Assembly: GCA_938008555.1 (NCBI GenBank) | Contig: CALLKE010000242.1 | Span: 1 to 40,805 of the forward strand | DNA from: an uncultured Pedobacter sp. | GTDB lineage: Bacteria; Bacteroidota; Bacteroidia; Sphingobacteriales; Sphingobacteriaceae | DNA length: 40,805 nucleotides | Reading direction: 5' to 3' | Shown: positions 1 to 8,125 of the stretch, one piece after another | How the letters are laid out: each line of letters begins with the position of its first letter | Numbering within the stretch: position 1 is the first letter of the stretch | Position numbers and translations under genes: made by a program | Notes under the pieces: generated by a model | Seen by the model: only the letters and a program-made list of their open reading frames with translations | Told to the model about the DNA's origin: nothing | The model's database searches: none

Positions 1-54
1 ACGCATACTTTTTTATCCCTGAAAAGAGTCATCATACATTTAGATACACTACCA
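1..54 (+). repeat. 54-bp exact direct repeat, copy A
   Basis: Bases 1-54 match 32528-32581 without mismatch, in the same orientation. The copy starts at the first base of the window, so its true left end is unknown. It is coding in both places (the YFFIPEKSHHTFRYTT stretch). Such an exact match between otherwise decayed sequence suggests recent duplication, gene conversion, or a break in assembly at a repeat. Confidence 0.85.
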
Positions 55-62
55 AGGAATAA
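1..62 (+). pseudogene. 3' end of an ORF cut by the window edge; shares sequence with the TIG lipoprotein remnant at 32.5 kb
   Basis: A reading frame enters from the left edge and stops at TAA 60-62. It reads AYFFIPEKSHHTFRYTTKE. The first 54 bases are identical to 32528-32581, inside the broken IPT/TIG lipoprotein gene, where the same frame encodes NAYFFIPEKSHHTFRYTT. After base 54 the two copies diverge at once. It may be the tail of a related lipoprotein gene truncated at the repeat, or a contig-edge artefact. The upstream part is not visible, so no function is assigned beyond this relationship. Confidence 0.4.
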
Positions 63-119
63 TTTGGTTTAACAATCTAAAGACATATTCTACTATTTTA
101 CCTGAGCTTGCAAATGAAG

Positions 120-144
120 GAGGAGCAATATCTAATTGCTCCTC
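120..144 (-). terminator. Hairpin overlapping the 3' end of the astacin gene
   Basis: A 10-bp perfect stem (GAGGAGCAAT, 120-129, with its complement at 135-144) has a 5-nt loop. The protease stop codon (132-134) lies in the loop, so the last few codons of the gene are part of the stem. No strong T-run follows on the minus strand. Probably a terminator or 3'-end stabiliser. Confidence 0.45.
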
Positions 145-959
145 TTTAAAATCGCTGGGGGAAATGGGTATATTTTTTGTATAAACTTCTTATCCCCATC
201 CGACAATTCGCTCGAACCAAATTCTCCGACATGATTTAGCGCAAATTTTTCAGGATACCAGTAGTGCATAATAGACTTTGAATCGTATTTCGAATACTTT
301 GGATCAAACATCTGGAATCCCTTAAAGAAAAATTTATCTACCTCTTTTTTTGACCACCCTTTTTCACGGCTATAATATGCATAAATGTATGGCTTATTCC
401 ATCTAGCACGGGGATGATACTGCTCATGCATCAAGCCTAGCACATGACCAAACTCATGTAAAACACTCTCTGATATCTCACTTTCTTGGGAGTTATTAGA
501 GAGACCTTCAAAGTGCATATTGTATTGATCGTCTTCAGCAAAATCTAATAGGTAAATACCAATCGCCTTCACAAAGGTTTCATCTGTGACATCAAAACTG
601 ATCCTTATCTCTGCGGGCTCAGCTCTATCTACAAAATCAAAACGGACATTGGCGTATTTCTCCCATTCTTTAGCATAGTGTTCAACTTTTTGGAAAATGT
701 AATCATTACCACCTTGAAGAAATTTGACATGTATCACAATTGGGCCACCCGGATTATTAGGCCAGAAATATTTTTCAGCACCAACAGCAACAGATGTTGA
801 GGGACTATTTTTATTCAGTATGTGAAAATCAGTCGCACAAATAAATTCCTTTGCTTCTTCTGATCGAACAAACCCTGGCTGTTCATTTTTTCTTTTACAA
901 GAAAATGAAAGAACTACAAAAAAGACTGCAGTGCGAAGCACTCCCAATTTAGTCTTCAT
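132..959 (-). CDS. Astacin-like (M12A) zinc metalloprotease lipoprotein, cassette 1
   Basis: Predicted secreted, lipid-anchored zinc endopeptidase of 275 residues. An ATG at 1007 lies in the loop of a terminator-like hairpin, so the start at 959 is preferred. It gives a basic N-terminus, a hydrophobic stretch and a lipobox ending LSFSC (Cys21). The zinc signature HEFGHVLGLMHE follows, with His168, Glu169, His172 and His178, and the Met-turn SIMHY with Met231. The HExxHxxGxxHE plus SxMHY combination is the astacin hallmark. The N-terminal part (FWPNN, EWEKYANVRFDF) resembles the start of the astacin catalytic domain, and no long propeptide is evident. It lies downstream of the lipoprotein gene at 1067-2572 and is a paralogue of 24400-25263, where the zinc ligands fall at the same residue numbers. 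Substrate unknown; attachment to the outer membrane is inferred from the lipobox. Confidence 0.85.
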   Translation of the reverse strand: MKTKLGVLRTAVFFVVLSFSCKRKNEQPGFVRSEEAKEFICATDFHILNKNSPSTSVAVGAEKYFWPNNPGGPIVIHVKFLQGGNDYIFQKVEHYAKEWEKYANVRFDFVDRAEPAEIRISFDVTDETFVKAIGIYLLDFAEDDQYNMHFEGLSNNSQESEISESVLHEFGHVLGLMHEQYHPRARWNKPYIYAYYSREKGWSKKEVDKFFFKGFQMFDPKYSKYDSKSIMHYWYPEKFALNHVGEFGSSELSDGDKKFIQKIYPFPPAILKRSN

Positions 960-988
960 AAAACCTTTATTTCTTCGAGAGCCTAAAT

Positions 989-1026
989 AATAAATGGGGC
1001 TAGTCAATATACTAGCCCCATTTATT
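989..1026 (-). terminator. Strong hairpin between lipoprotein and astacin genes, cassette 1
   Basis: A perfect 16-bp stem (AATAAATGGGGCTAGT, 989-1004, with its complement at 1011-1026) has a 6-nt loop. It lies after the lipoprotein stop (1067) and before the protease start (959). In the minus direction the stem ends in an AT-rich ATTTATTATTT tract. It may terminate or attenuate transcription between the two genes. A comparable hairpin sits at the same place in cassette 2 (25320-25356). Confidence 0.7.
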
Positions 1027-1066
1027 TATGTAATAAGTATATCCTATTTATACTTTGCTCGTACCA

Positions 1067-2572
1067 TTATCTTGCGGTAAAAGTGGCACGGCCAGAATGT
1101 ACTTTATTTCCTCCTACCATTGTAGCATAGACGATAAACTTATACATCCTACCTGCATCAATGTTAGTGATAGGTTGGCTAATCTCTATAGTAGTTTCAC
1201 CATCAGCAACCGCATTAGGATCAAAAGAAACTGGTTTTCTATCAGATGGAGCAGGGGTAGGTTTGTTTGACTCAAAACACACATATTCCAACTTTTTTAT
1301 CTCAGTGAAAGGTTTCGTTACAGTTGGATCAATACTAATATGATCCAATGTAATCGCAATTGATGCAGTTCCATTTGCTAATTCAGTTGTAGCCAAGGAA
1401 CTAATAGGATTAATATTTAAAATGATTTTCTCTATTTGAGAAAGCTTCCTCTTGGCAGCATCAAACTCTGTTTGACTGGCTTTTGCATCGATCAGTGACT
1501 CTAATGCAGTTTTTGCATTTGTTAAATCTTGTGTATTCAGCTTGGTATTGATCAGTGAATTTAGCCCAGCTTTCGCATTTTCTAATTCTTGCGTACTCAC
1601 TTTGGTATCAATAAGTGAACTCAATTCAGTTTTCGCGTTTGTTAAGTCTTGCGTACTCGCTTTAGCGTTAATCAATATCTCCAGTGCATTTCTAGCATTT
1701 GCAAAATCATCTGTGCTCATCTTGTTATTAATCAATGATTTTAATTCAGCTTTTGCGCTTGCTAAATCATCTGTGCCCACTTTGGTATTGATCAATGACT
1801 CCAATGTATTCTTTGCAGCTACAAAATCAGCTGAATTCAATTTTGCTTCTAATAGTTTATGTATTGCATTATTCCCTTTGGCGAAATCAGCTGAATCAAG
1901 TTTTTTCGCAATTAAGTCTTGAAAAGAGGACTTGATTTTATTTAGCTTCTCTTCGTCAGATTTTGCCAAGTCAGCGACTGTATTGCTCAAGGCCTGAAAA
2001 TCGATCCCATTAATCTTCTTTATAAGTTCTTTTCCGTGCTCCTCCACTTTCTGCTTTAAAGCGGTAACGTCATCTTGTGTCGATTTCAACAACACCGCCT
2101 GTGCTTTTGCGTCAGATGTGGCTACACCACTTCCTGCTCCCTGAAATGCCACTGTGTTACCGTAAAAAGTTCCATTACTATTCTTTACGTATGCTCGCAC
2201 ATAGTAGTATCCCGAGTTAACTACACTTACTTTGGCACTAAATTTCTGACTGGTAGTTGTGCTAACAACTTTCCCGATACAATTATCTAACGTAGGATCT
2301 ACTTTTAAATCCTGCGCATTCGATGCTACAATCTTGTAGCACACGCCTCGTTCGGTTATAGGCTTTCCACCATCGCTCGTAATATTACCCGTTACAACAA
2401 CAACAGAATTCGGATCTAAGGCAAGGCTCGCTGGCGTCGAGTTCAACGCCGTAGTAACTGTGGCCTGATTTAAATTGTCTTTCTTACAGCCACCTGCTAT
2501 CATTAAAAATGTACCTACCACGAACAAGTAACTCCAATTTTTTGTTTTCAATTTCATAGGTTTTGAGTTCAT
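1067..2572 (-). CDS. Surface lipoprotein with FN3-like domain and 20-residue repeat rod, cassette 1 partner
   Basis: A lipoprotein of about 501 residues whose exact role is unknown. The start at 2572 (MNSKPMKLKT) leads directly into the signal peptide and lipobox MIAGGC (Cys29) followed by KKDN; ATGs at 2611 and 2557 are alternatives. Residues about 35-145 form the fibronectin-III-like domain common in Bacteroidota lipoproteins (GNITSDGG, ERGVCY, YYYVRAYVKNSNGTFYGN). Residues about 208-367 are eight near-identical 20-residue units of the type AKxxLxSLINTKxSTQDLxN, alpha-helical and probably coiled-coil. A C-terminal beta domain (about 388-501, ending VHSGRATFTAR) closes the protein. The N- and C-terminal domains match the paralogue at 25400-26185, which lacks the rod. 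It lies upstream of the astacin gene, suggesting that the two products work together as anchor, inhibitor or substrate partner (inference). Confidence 0.8.
   Translation of the reverse strand: MNSKPMKLKTKNWSYLFVVGTFLMIAGGCKKDNLNQATVTTALNSTPASLALDPNSVVVVTGNITSDGGKPITERGVCYKIVASNAQDLKVDPTLDNCIGKVVSTTTSQKFSAKVSVVNSGYYYVRAYVKNSNGTFYGNTVAFQGAGSGVATSDAKAQAVLLKSTQDDVTALKQKVEEHGKELIKKINGIDFQALSNTVADLAKSDEEKLNKIKSSFQDLIAKKLDSADFAKGNNAIHKLLEAKLNSADFVAAKNTLESLINTKVGTDDLASAKAELKSLINNKMSTDDFANARNALEILINAKASTQDLTNAKTELSSLIDTKVSTQELENAKAGLNSLINTKLNTQDLTNAKTALESLIDAKASQTEFDAAKRKLSQIEKIILNINPISSLATTELANGTASIAITLDHISIDPTVTKPFTEIKKLEYVCFESNKPTPAPSDRKPVSFDPNAVADGETTIEISQPITNIDAGRMYKFIVYATMVGGNKVHSGRATFTAR
1472..1951 (-). 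repeat. Eight in-frame 60-bp (20-residue) coding repeats
   Basis: The T/S-x-D/E-L/F motif recurs exactly every 20 codons (SADF, SADF, TDDL, TDDF, TQDL, TQEL, TQDL, QTEF), each followed by AK/AR and LxSLI. The repeat is well conserved in protein and looser in DNA, so it is an old or selected rod, not a fresh tandem duplication. Hydrophobic residues are spaced as expected for an amphipathic helix. Copy number could vary between strains. Confidence 0.85.
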
Positions 2573-2846
2573 ATTATTTCTTTTAATAAAATTCAGCAGC
2601 GAACGTAGCACTTATTTTTGAAAAAAAAATAATTATAAAAACAAAAAATCATCGATCACATGAACCAGCAAATGATTTAAAAATATAACGATAAGCTAAG
2701 GCGCAGTCTTGCAAAAAATAGACACCACCTTATTAGCAAAACAGCACACCCTAGCCACAAAAAACGAAAAATCATGAAATACATGCACCCGCATAAGTTT
2801 AAGTGCATTACACAGGTCTAGACATACTGAACAGATAAGCTAACTT

Positions 2847-5800
2847 TTATTCCGAATCATGCTCATTTGTTTCGAACATATTGGGTGCTTGCTCAAAATT
2901 GGAGCGTACAAATGTACACCAATGACATTCAGCTTTACCACAGCCGGTTGTAAACTCATGGTTCATGATTCGGGAATAGGTGTCTTTGATCTGAGCTTTC
3001 ACAATCGCTAAATCTTCTGGAGCAATTACTATTTTTTCTTTGATGTATTGATCGTCTTCAGGCTCCAGAAAATCAAACTCGGTACTCATTACTCGCCAAG
3101 TTGTACTTCTATCATTCTCTACTAATAATTTATAGAATACCGCTTGACGCCAGTAATCGCCACCACGCACATTGGCATCATCAGGGCGCTTAAACTTAGA
3201 TTTTGCCTTCGCATAGCTTCCCGTTTTATAATCAACCACATTGATATCACTCCCCTTAAACTCTATTTTATCTAGTACCCCTTTAATAGGCACTCCATCC
3301 ACCTCTACATTTTTGATGGTATACTCAGTCAGCGTATTTTTTTCCCAACCATTCACATACTGACGATAATATTCTGGTAAAATTTTATCACCATATTCCA
3401 TACGTCGTTTAAATTGTTCAGCAGTAAATGCTTCTCGATTACGGTGCATATACCAACGAAAGTCGTCCATAAAGCGCTTTACGCTATGGAATTCATTACC
3501 ATTACTTTTTAACGATAAGAATAATTTATGCAATGCCGAGTGTGCCGCCGAACCGAATGTGAGTGTATCATTTTTTCCTTTCGGCACCCGAATTAGGTTT
3601 TGAAAATAGAATTTAAGTGGGCATTCTAAATAGTTGTTTAGATGTGTCAAATTCAGTGCATAACCTTCTAGTAGATGGTTGAGATATTCCGAATCAATCA
3701 AGCCGAGTGAGGGCTGTTCCGTTGCTGAGAATTGCAACGCAAAAAAATCAGTCAGTATCGACTCTGATACCTGTTGATGCTGGATTTCTAAATCTGTTTT
3801 GGCTAGTATTTCCCCAATAAAAACAGTTGGCTCTAGCTCTTTACCTTTCTCACTTTGTTGGATATAGGAGATATACAAATATTTTTTGGCACGTGTTAGC
3901 GCTACATAAAATAAACGCCGAAGCTCTTCCTCATCACTTGCAGATGGCAGTGAAGAGAAAAGCGTATCAGGCATTTTATAACCCGACTGATTTTTTCGCT
4001 TTTTCTCCCACACATTTTTGGTCGCACCAATTAAATACACATACTCAAACTCCAGACCTTTCGAACCATGACATGTCAAAAAATTTACTCCCTGTTGATT
4101 AAAAATATATTGATTGAGCTCCAGTGGAAGATCATTTTGTTGCAGCAAGTCCAGAAGTGATATAAACTCTTTCAGTTTTAAGTCAGTTTTTTTGCAGCTT
4201 TCTTCTTTCAAAAAATTGAATAATGAAGAAAGTAATTGCATCAACCAGGTTTTATTTGGCGACTTTAAAATGTAAGCCAAAATGCCACCTTCGGCCATCA
4301 CTTTTTCAAACAGATTTTGGATCGTCCAATTATTTACCCCTTTAATCCAATGCTCGAGATTGATGCTCAGCCTCCTTATCTGCTCGTGGCTTTCGGTATC
4401 AAACAAGGTCGGTTTTGTTTTGTTGGCCAGCTCATTAATCTGTGCCCGGATAGAGACTTTGTTTTTATGTTGGTAATTATGGGCATTCACTTCTACACTG
4501 AGTTTGGCTACATCGATGGGCTCAATGCTATAAAAATCATAGTGCATGATCTCAAACAAAAGCTCATCCCCACTGTAAGCCAATTCATTTTCCATTGCCA
4601 GGTAGCGCAAGATGGTTATCAATTTTTGTCCGAAGGGATCTTCTAAAATATTGACTTTGCGCTTCGTATTGACAGGAATACCCTTTAAATGAAAATAACG
4701 TGCCAACTCCTCACCTGATCGGTGTTCTTTATAAATCACGGCAATATCCTGTGGGGCTACACCACTTGTTATTAGCCGATTGATTTCTTCAGTGATGGCT
4801 GCGAATTCATGGAATGCTGACAGATAAGATTTAATCTCGGGCTGAGTGGCTACATCTATCAATCGTTCATTTTTCGCGACTAAATTTTTGCTGAGTCCGG
4901 GTAGATGGATCCGCTCAGTATTATAATCGATGAGCACTTTGGCAATATCCAAAACAGCTTGTGTAGAACGGTAATTATCGGTGAGCATCACGCTATACAG
5001 ATCTTTAGAGTAGCGCGCGTGATACTCTTCAATATTTTGAACATTGGCCCCCTGAAAGCGAAAGATAGATTGATCATCATCTCCCACTACAAAAATATTA
5101 GGCTGATCCCAATAGCTTGTCAATAGTTGAATTAGTTCATTTTGTGCCCCGCTGGTATCTTGATATTCATCAACTAGTACGTATAAATAACGCTCTTGGT
5201 AATTCAACAGAAATTGCTCGTCAGTTTTAAATGCATTGAGTATCCACAGAATCATATCATCGTAATCATACCTACCTGCCTCTCGCATTAATTGCTGATA
5301 CTTGGGAAACTCATATACGGCGACCCGAAGCTTTTCTAGCTTTTCTTTTAGCGCCGCGAAAGCTGGCTTTAAAGATCCTGCTTCTTTATCCTTGTATTTT
5401 TTTGTGTACTTATATTCTTTGTAGTAAATCGAATCAGGCTCACATTCCGTAATCAGCGTAATAAAATCATCTATTTTTTCATTAATCAGATCTGATGTCC
5501 AATCTTCGCGCTTCATCACGGAAAATAAATTTTGTAACCGACTGGCTTCATAGTATACATCACCATGGTAGCGCTTCAGCGGATGATCTTGATCAAACTG
5601 ATCAATGAGTTGACGTAAGAGTGCGATACGTTCTAAGTCAGAAATCGGATCTAGTTCCAACTTCCCGAAGTAATCTAAATTCTCCTGAATAATATCATTA
5701 CAAAATGCATGGAATGTATAAATATGCACACGATAAGCTTCTGGACCAATAAAATCGAACAGGCGTTTACGCATGGCCACTGCGCCAGCATCAGTATAGG

Positions 5801-6005
5801 TTAGACATAAAATATTGTGAGGCTGGGTATCACTATCGAGCAATATTTTTCCAATACGGGCTGCGAGTATTTGTGTCTTACCTGTACCCGGTCCGGCAAT
5901 TACCAATACAGGTCCTTCTGTTTCATCAACGGCTTTGCGTTGATTCTCATTCAGTCGAGCAAGTGCTTTAAGAAAATTATCGTTGTACTTATTAGGTGAT
6001 TGCAT
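2847..6005 (-). CDS. UvrD/Rep-family ATP-dependent helicase fused to a C-terminal Fe-S PD-(D/E)xK nuclease
   Basis: A superfamily 1A DNA helicase of 1052 residues with a RecB-type nuclease, expected in the cytoplasm in recombination or double-strand-break repair. Motif I is GPGTGKT (38-44), motif II VDEYQDT (278-284), motif III GDDDQS (308-313) and motif IV NYRS (344-347). TCHGSKGLEFEYVYLIG (from 644) and EEELRRLFYVALTRAKKYLY (from 692) are motifs V and VI. The nuclease domain starts near 785 with YLECPLKFYF (Cys795), has DKIEF (Asp912) and the catalytic DYKTG (Asp925, Lys927), and ends with Cys1022, Cys1027 and Cys1030. One upstream Cys plus three near the C-terminus is the AddB/Cas4-type iron-sulfur arrangement. 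No AddB/RecC-like partner lies nearby. The architecture resembles AdnA-like or PD-(D/E)xK-tailed UvrD proteins, so no gene symbol is given. Confidence 0.9.
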   Translation of the reverse strand: MQSPNKYNDNFLKALARLNENQRKAVDETEGPVLVIAGPGTGKTQILAARIGKILLDSDTQPHNILCLTYTDAGAVAMRKRLFDFIGPEAYRVHIYTFHAFCNDIIQENLDYFGKLELDPISDLERIALLRQLIDQFDQDHPLKRYHGDVYYEASRLQNLFSVMKREDWTSDLINEKIDDFITLITECEPDSIYYKEYKYTKKYKDKEAGSLKPAFAALKEKLEKLRVAVYEFPKYQQLMREAGRYDYDDMILWILNAFKTDEQFLLNYQERYLYVLVDEYQDTSGAQNELIQLLTSYWDQPNIFVVGDDDQSIFRFQGANVQNIEEYHARYSKDLYSVMLTDNYRSTQAVLDIAKVLIDYNTERIHLPGLSKNLVAKNERLIDVATQPEIKSYLSAFHEFAAITEEINRLITSGVAPQDIAVIYKEHRSGEELARYFHLKGIPVNTKRKVNILEDPFGQKLITILRYLAMENELAYSGDELLFEIMHYDFYSIEPIDVAKLSVEVNAHNYQHKNKVSIRAQINELANKTKPTLFDTESHEQIRRLSINLEHWIKGVNNWTIQNLFEKVMAEGGILAYILKSPNKTWLMQLLSSLFNFLKEESCKKTDLKLKEFISLLDLLQQNDLPLELNQYIFNQQGVNFLTCHGSKGLEFEYVYLIGATKNVWEKKRKNQSGYKMPDTLFSSLPSASDEEELRRLFYVALTRAKKYLYISYIQQSEKGKELEPTVFIGEILAKTDLEIQHQQVSESILTDFFALQFSATEQPSLGLIDSEYLNHLLEGYALNLTHLNNYLECPLKFYFQNLIRVPKGKNDTLTFGSAAHSALHKLFLSLKSNGNEFHSVKRFMDDFRWYMHRNREAFTAEQFKRRMEYGDKILPEYYRQYVNGWEKNTLTEYTIKNVEVDGVPIKGVLDKIEFKGSDINVVDYKTGSYAKAKSKFKRPDDANVRGGDYWRQAVFYKLLVENDRSTTWRVMSTEFDFLEPEDDQYIKEKIVIAPEDLAIVKAQIKDTYSRIMNHEFTTGCGKAECHWCTFVRSNFEQAPNMFETNEHDSE

Positions 6006-6022
6006 GATTTGCTAGTGCAGTA

Positions 6023-6051
6023 GTCATTGTGATCTGCATGATCACAATGAC
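6023..6051. other. Perfect 12-bp hairpin in the leader of the helicase-nuclease gene
   Basis: GTCATTGTGATC (6023-6034) and its complement (6040-6051) flank a 5-nt loop, 18 bases upstream of the helicase start at 6005. No T-run follows on the minus strand, so it may be a 5' leader structure. On the plus strand it is followed by CTTCTTTTTAT, as in a terminator, although no plus-strand gene precedes it. Confidence 0.4.
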
Positions 6052-6152
6052 ATGTCTTCTTTTTATCTGTAGCGTTTTGTTAATCCGTAGAATACAAGAG
6101 TTAACGAGATATAATATAACACGCCTCTCCAAAGCAGGCTGGAGTGAGAATT

Positions 6153-7850
6153 TTACATTCCATCTCCATATTTAAAAAATGAATTAACGGTAACAGGTAA
6201 TTTTCCACTAGCCTTTAATTGACCGAGAATAACCCGAACAGATGTACTTTGTGATTCATCACTTTGTTGGTAATTCATCAAGATAGATTTACATTCCTCG
6301 ATACCAGGTAAACTAGAAAGTATATACGGATTAGCAAATACACATAGGATACTATTCATCTTGGCAAGGTCAGCCACAAAAGATTTCAAGTCACTGCTAT
6401 AATCTAGCTTACTCCATGGGCGCTTGCGCATATCATGAATACTCACAATAATTTGCTTAAAGTCCTTTAGTTGATCTTTGATATCGTCAATATCCTCAGC
6501 TGAAGCATTTTTAGGCAAAATGAAGGTTTCAACATGTCTAAACTTAGGTTTTAATAGTGCTTGAAATACACTTGAAGATGTCACCCCTAAGCTTATGATA
6601 GCTGTAGTTTTTTTGAGGTTTAGCCTTTCAATCATGTGATCACCTTTCAAGACAGTTACAGCCGCATCAGCCAGGCGTTGGTTTAACATCCCAGCATCCG
6701 AGCTATTCAAATCTTCTATTATATGCTCTGTAGAGATTGGTTTAGGGTGATTCAAACCAAGCCAATACTTTGCCGCGAGTATTTTTTTTACACTTTCGTT
6801 GATTTGATCCCAACCTATTCTATTACGACGAATAGCTTTACGAACTAGTTTGATGGCACGTTCCGTATTTTGAGAAAGCTCTATTACATCATTTCCAGCA
6901 ATAATAGCTCGTACATCGGCCTCACCATCGTGAAAGAATTTAATAACACCTTTCATCTCCATAGCATCTGAAAAGACCAATCCCTTAAAACCTAGTTCAT
7001 TTTTCAGCACACCTGTAGTGATTGGCTTAGATAAGCTTACAGGCACATGAGCAGTCGTATCCATTGCTGGAATGTTGATATGGGCAGTCATAACACCAGA
7101 TGCACCTTGCTTGATCAGCTCACGAAAAGGATACATCTCAAGTGAGTCTAAACGGGCCCGATTAAAAAGAAGCTGCGGCAAATCCAGATGTGAGTCCACA
7201 TCGGTGTCACCATGCCCAGGAAAATGTTTTAAGCTCACTAATATACCTTCATCTTGCAAGCCTTTCATATAGGCTCCAGCCTTAGCCGTTACATTGTATT
7301 TATTATCACCGAACGAACGAAAGCCAATAACCGGATTTCTAGGATTATTATTAATATCTACATCAGGAGCAAAATTAACGTGGACACCCAGGCGCTTAAA
7401 ATTGTCAGCGATTTGCGTCCCCATTTCATAGATCAGTTCATTATTTTGAATAGCCCCCAATGTCATCTGAAAAGGATATGATATCGTGCTATCGAGACGC
7501 ATTCCCAAGCCCCACTCTCCATCCATCGCAATTAATAAAGGTACTTTTGATATCGATTGATATCGATTAGTCAAGGTGGCTTGCCGAACTGGCCCACCCT
7601 GAAAAAACACTAAGCCACCGATACGCTGCTTTTGAATGACCGTTGCAATGGAATCTTCAAAAGCTTTTCCTTTATTGGAGTATGCACGCACCATAAATAA
7701 TTGTGCAATACGCTCACGGCGACTCATTTTTTTAAAAGTAGCATCCACCCATTTATTTTTCAACTCAATTGTTTCAACAAACGGTTGACGATTTTGAGCA
7801 AACCCCCAATAGGGAATGAGAATACATATGAACAGCAGCGTTCTTTTCAT
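6153..7850 (-). CDS. Exported glycoside hydrolase family 3 protein (NagZ-like beta-N-acetylhexosaminidase)
   Basis: Predicted to remove terminal beta-linked sugars, probably N-acetylglucosamine from peptidoglycan fragments. The protein has 565 residues and a signal peptide with likely cleavage after GFAQ (near residue 19). The GH3 barrel carries the NagZ-type loop KHFPGHGDTDVDSH (208-221) with the Asp219/His221 acid-base pair, and the nucleophile Asp295 in SDAMEMKGV. MTAHINIPAMD precedes the nucleophile. Residues about 390-560 form the GH3 C-terminal domain, ending ASGKLPVTVNSFFKYGDGM. Many Bacteroidota homologues continue into a serine beta-lactamase-like domain of about 400 residues; this one ends with the GH3 domain. 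It may be periplasmic, unlike cytoplasmic proteobacterial NagZ. Confidence 0.88.
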   Translation of the reverse strand: MKRTLLFICILIPYWGFAQNRQPFVETIELKNKWVDATFKKMSRRERIAQLFMVRAYSNKGKAFEDSIATVIQKQRIGGLVFFQGGPVRQATLTNRYQSISKVPLLIAMDGEWGLGMRLDSTISYPFQMTLGAIQNNELIYEMGTQIADNFKRLGVHVNFAPDVDINNNPRNPVIGFRSFGDNKYNVTAKAGAYMKGLQDEGILVSLKHFPGHGDTDVDSHLDLPQLLFNRARLDSLEMYPFRELIKQGASGVMTAHINIPAMDTTAHVPVSLSKPITTGVLKNELGFKGLVFSDAMEMKGVIKFFHDGEADVRAIIAGNDVIELSQNTERAIKLVRKAIRRNRIGWDQINESVKKILAAKYWLGLNHPKPISTEHIIEDLNSSDAGMLNQRLADAAVTVLKGDHMIERLNLKKTTAIISLGVTSSSVFQALLKPKFRHVETFILPKNASAEDIDDIKDQLKDFKQIIVSIHDMRKRPWSKLDYSSDLKSFVADLAKMNSILCVFANPYILSSLPGIEECKSILMNYQQSDESQSTSVRVILGQLKASGKLPVTVNSFFKYGDGM

Positions 7851-7926
7851 AAAGTTGATCAGGTTAACAGAAAGATTATTGAAGTGGTTGTTTAGTCTTA
7901 TGCAGAGATATCTACGTTTTGCCCTT

Positions 7927-7934
7927 CAAAGTTA
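7927..7934 (-). promoter_or_regulatory. Possible -7 element (TAACTTTG) for the GH3 gene
   Basis: The minus strand reads TAACTTTG, matching the Bacteroidota TAnnTTTG -7 consensus, about 77 bases upstream of the GH3 start. No TTG was found at the usual 19-21-nt spacing, so support is weak. Confidence 0.3.
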
Positions 7935-7959
7935 AAATTATCAAACCAAAGTCATGCTT

Positions 7960-7997
7960 AATAAAAAAGACCGCTAGGTCAACGATCTTTTTTTATT
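7960..7997 (-). terminator. Rho-independent terminator of nrdJ
   Basis: AATAAAAAAGACCG (7960-7973) pairs with CGATCTTTTTTTATT (7983-7997) with one G-U pair, around a 9-nt loop. In the minus direction the stem ends in a T-run. It lies about 130 bases after the nrdJ stop and upstream of the GH3 gene. Confidence 0.65.
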
Positions 7998-8017
7998 AAC
8001 TATATCGTAAAGTATCA

Positions 8018-8110
8018 TTATTTAGGCACGGCTTTGTGGCCCCATTCACCACCAATAAGAAGGCCGATACTGATGTTTAAAATATATAGGTATCTCACGA
8101 AAGCTATTCA
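8018..8110 (-). pseudogene. Possible 3' remnant of an unidentified gene
   Basis: A 30-codon open stretch without a convincing start ends with ILNISIGLLIGG then EWGHKAVPK and a stop at 8018-8020. The alternation of hydrophobic and glycine residues looks like the end of a membrane or beta-barrel protein, but this is impression only. It lies between the nrdJ stop and its terminator. Confidence 0.2.
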
Positions 8111-8125
8111 ACATTTGCCAATATC

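Noticed and set aside
960..1007. Upstream start for astacin 1 at 1007
   Set aside because: That start lies in the loop of a terminator-like hairpin and would place 16 polar residues before the lipoprotein signal; the start at 959 aligns with the paralogue.
1542..1922. 126-codon plus-strand open frame opposite the lipoprotein repeat region
   Set aside because: It is the mirror of a periodic coding repeat; the codon pattern follows the minus-strand gene, and there is no start context or family resemblance.
1472..1951. Regular 60-bp periodicity that could be taken for a CRISPR array
   Set aside because: The repeats are degenerate in DNA, conserved in protein, in frame, and contiguous without unique spacers.
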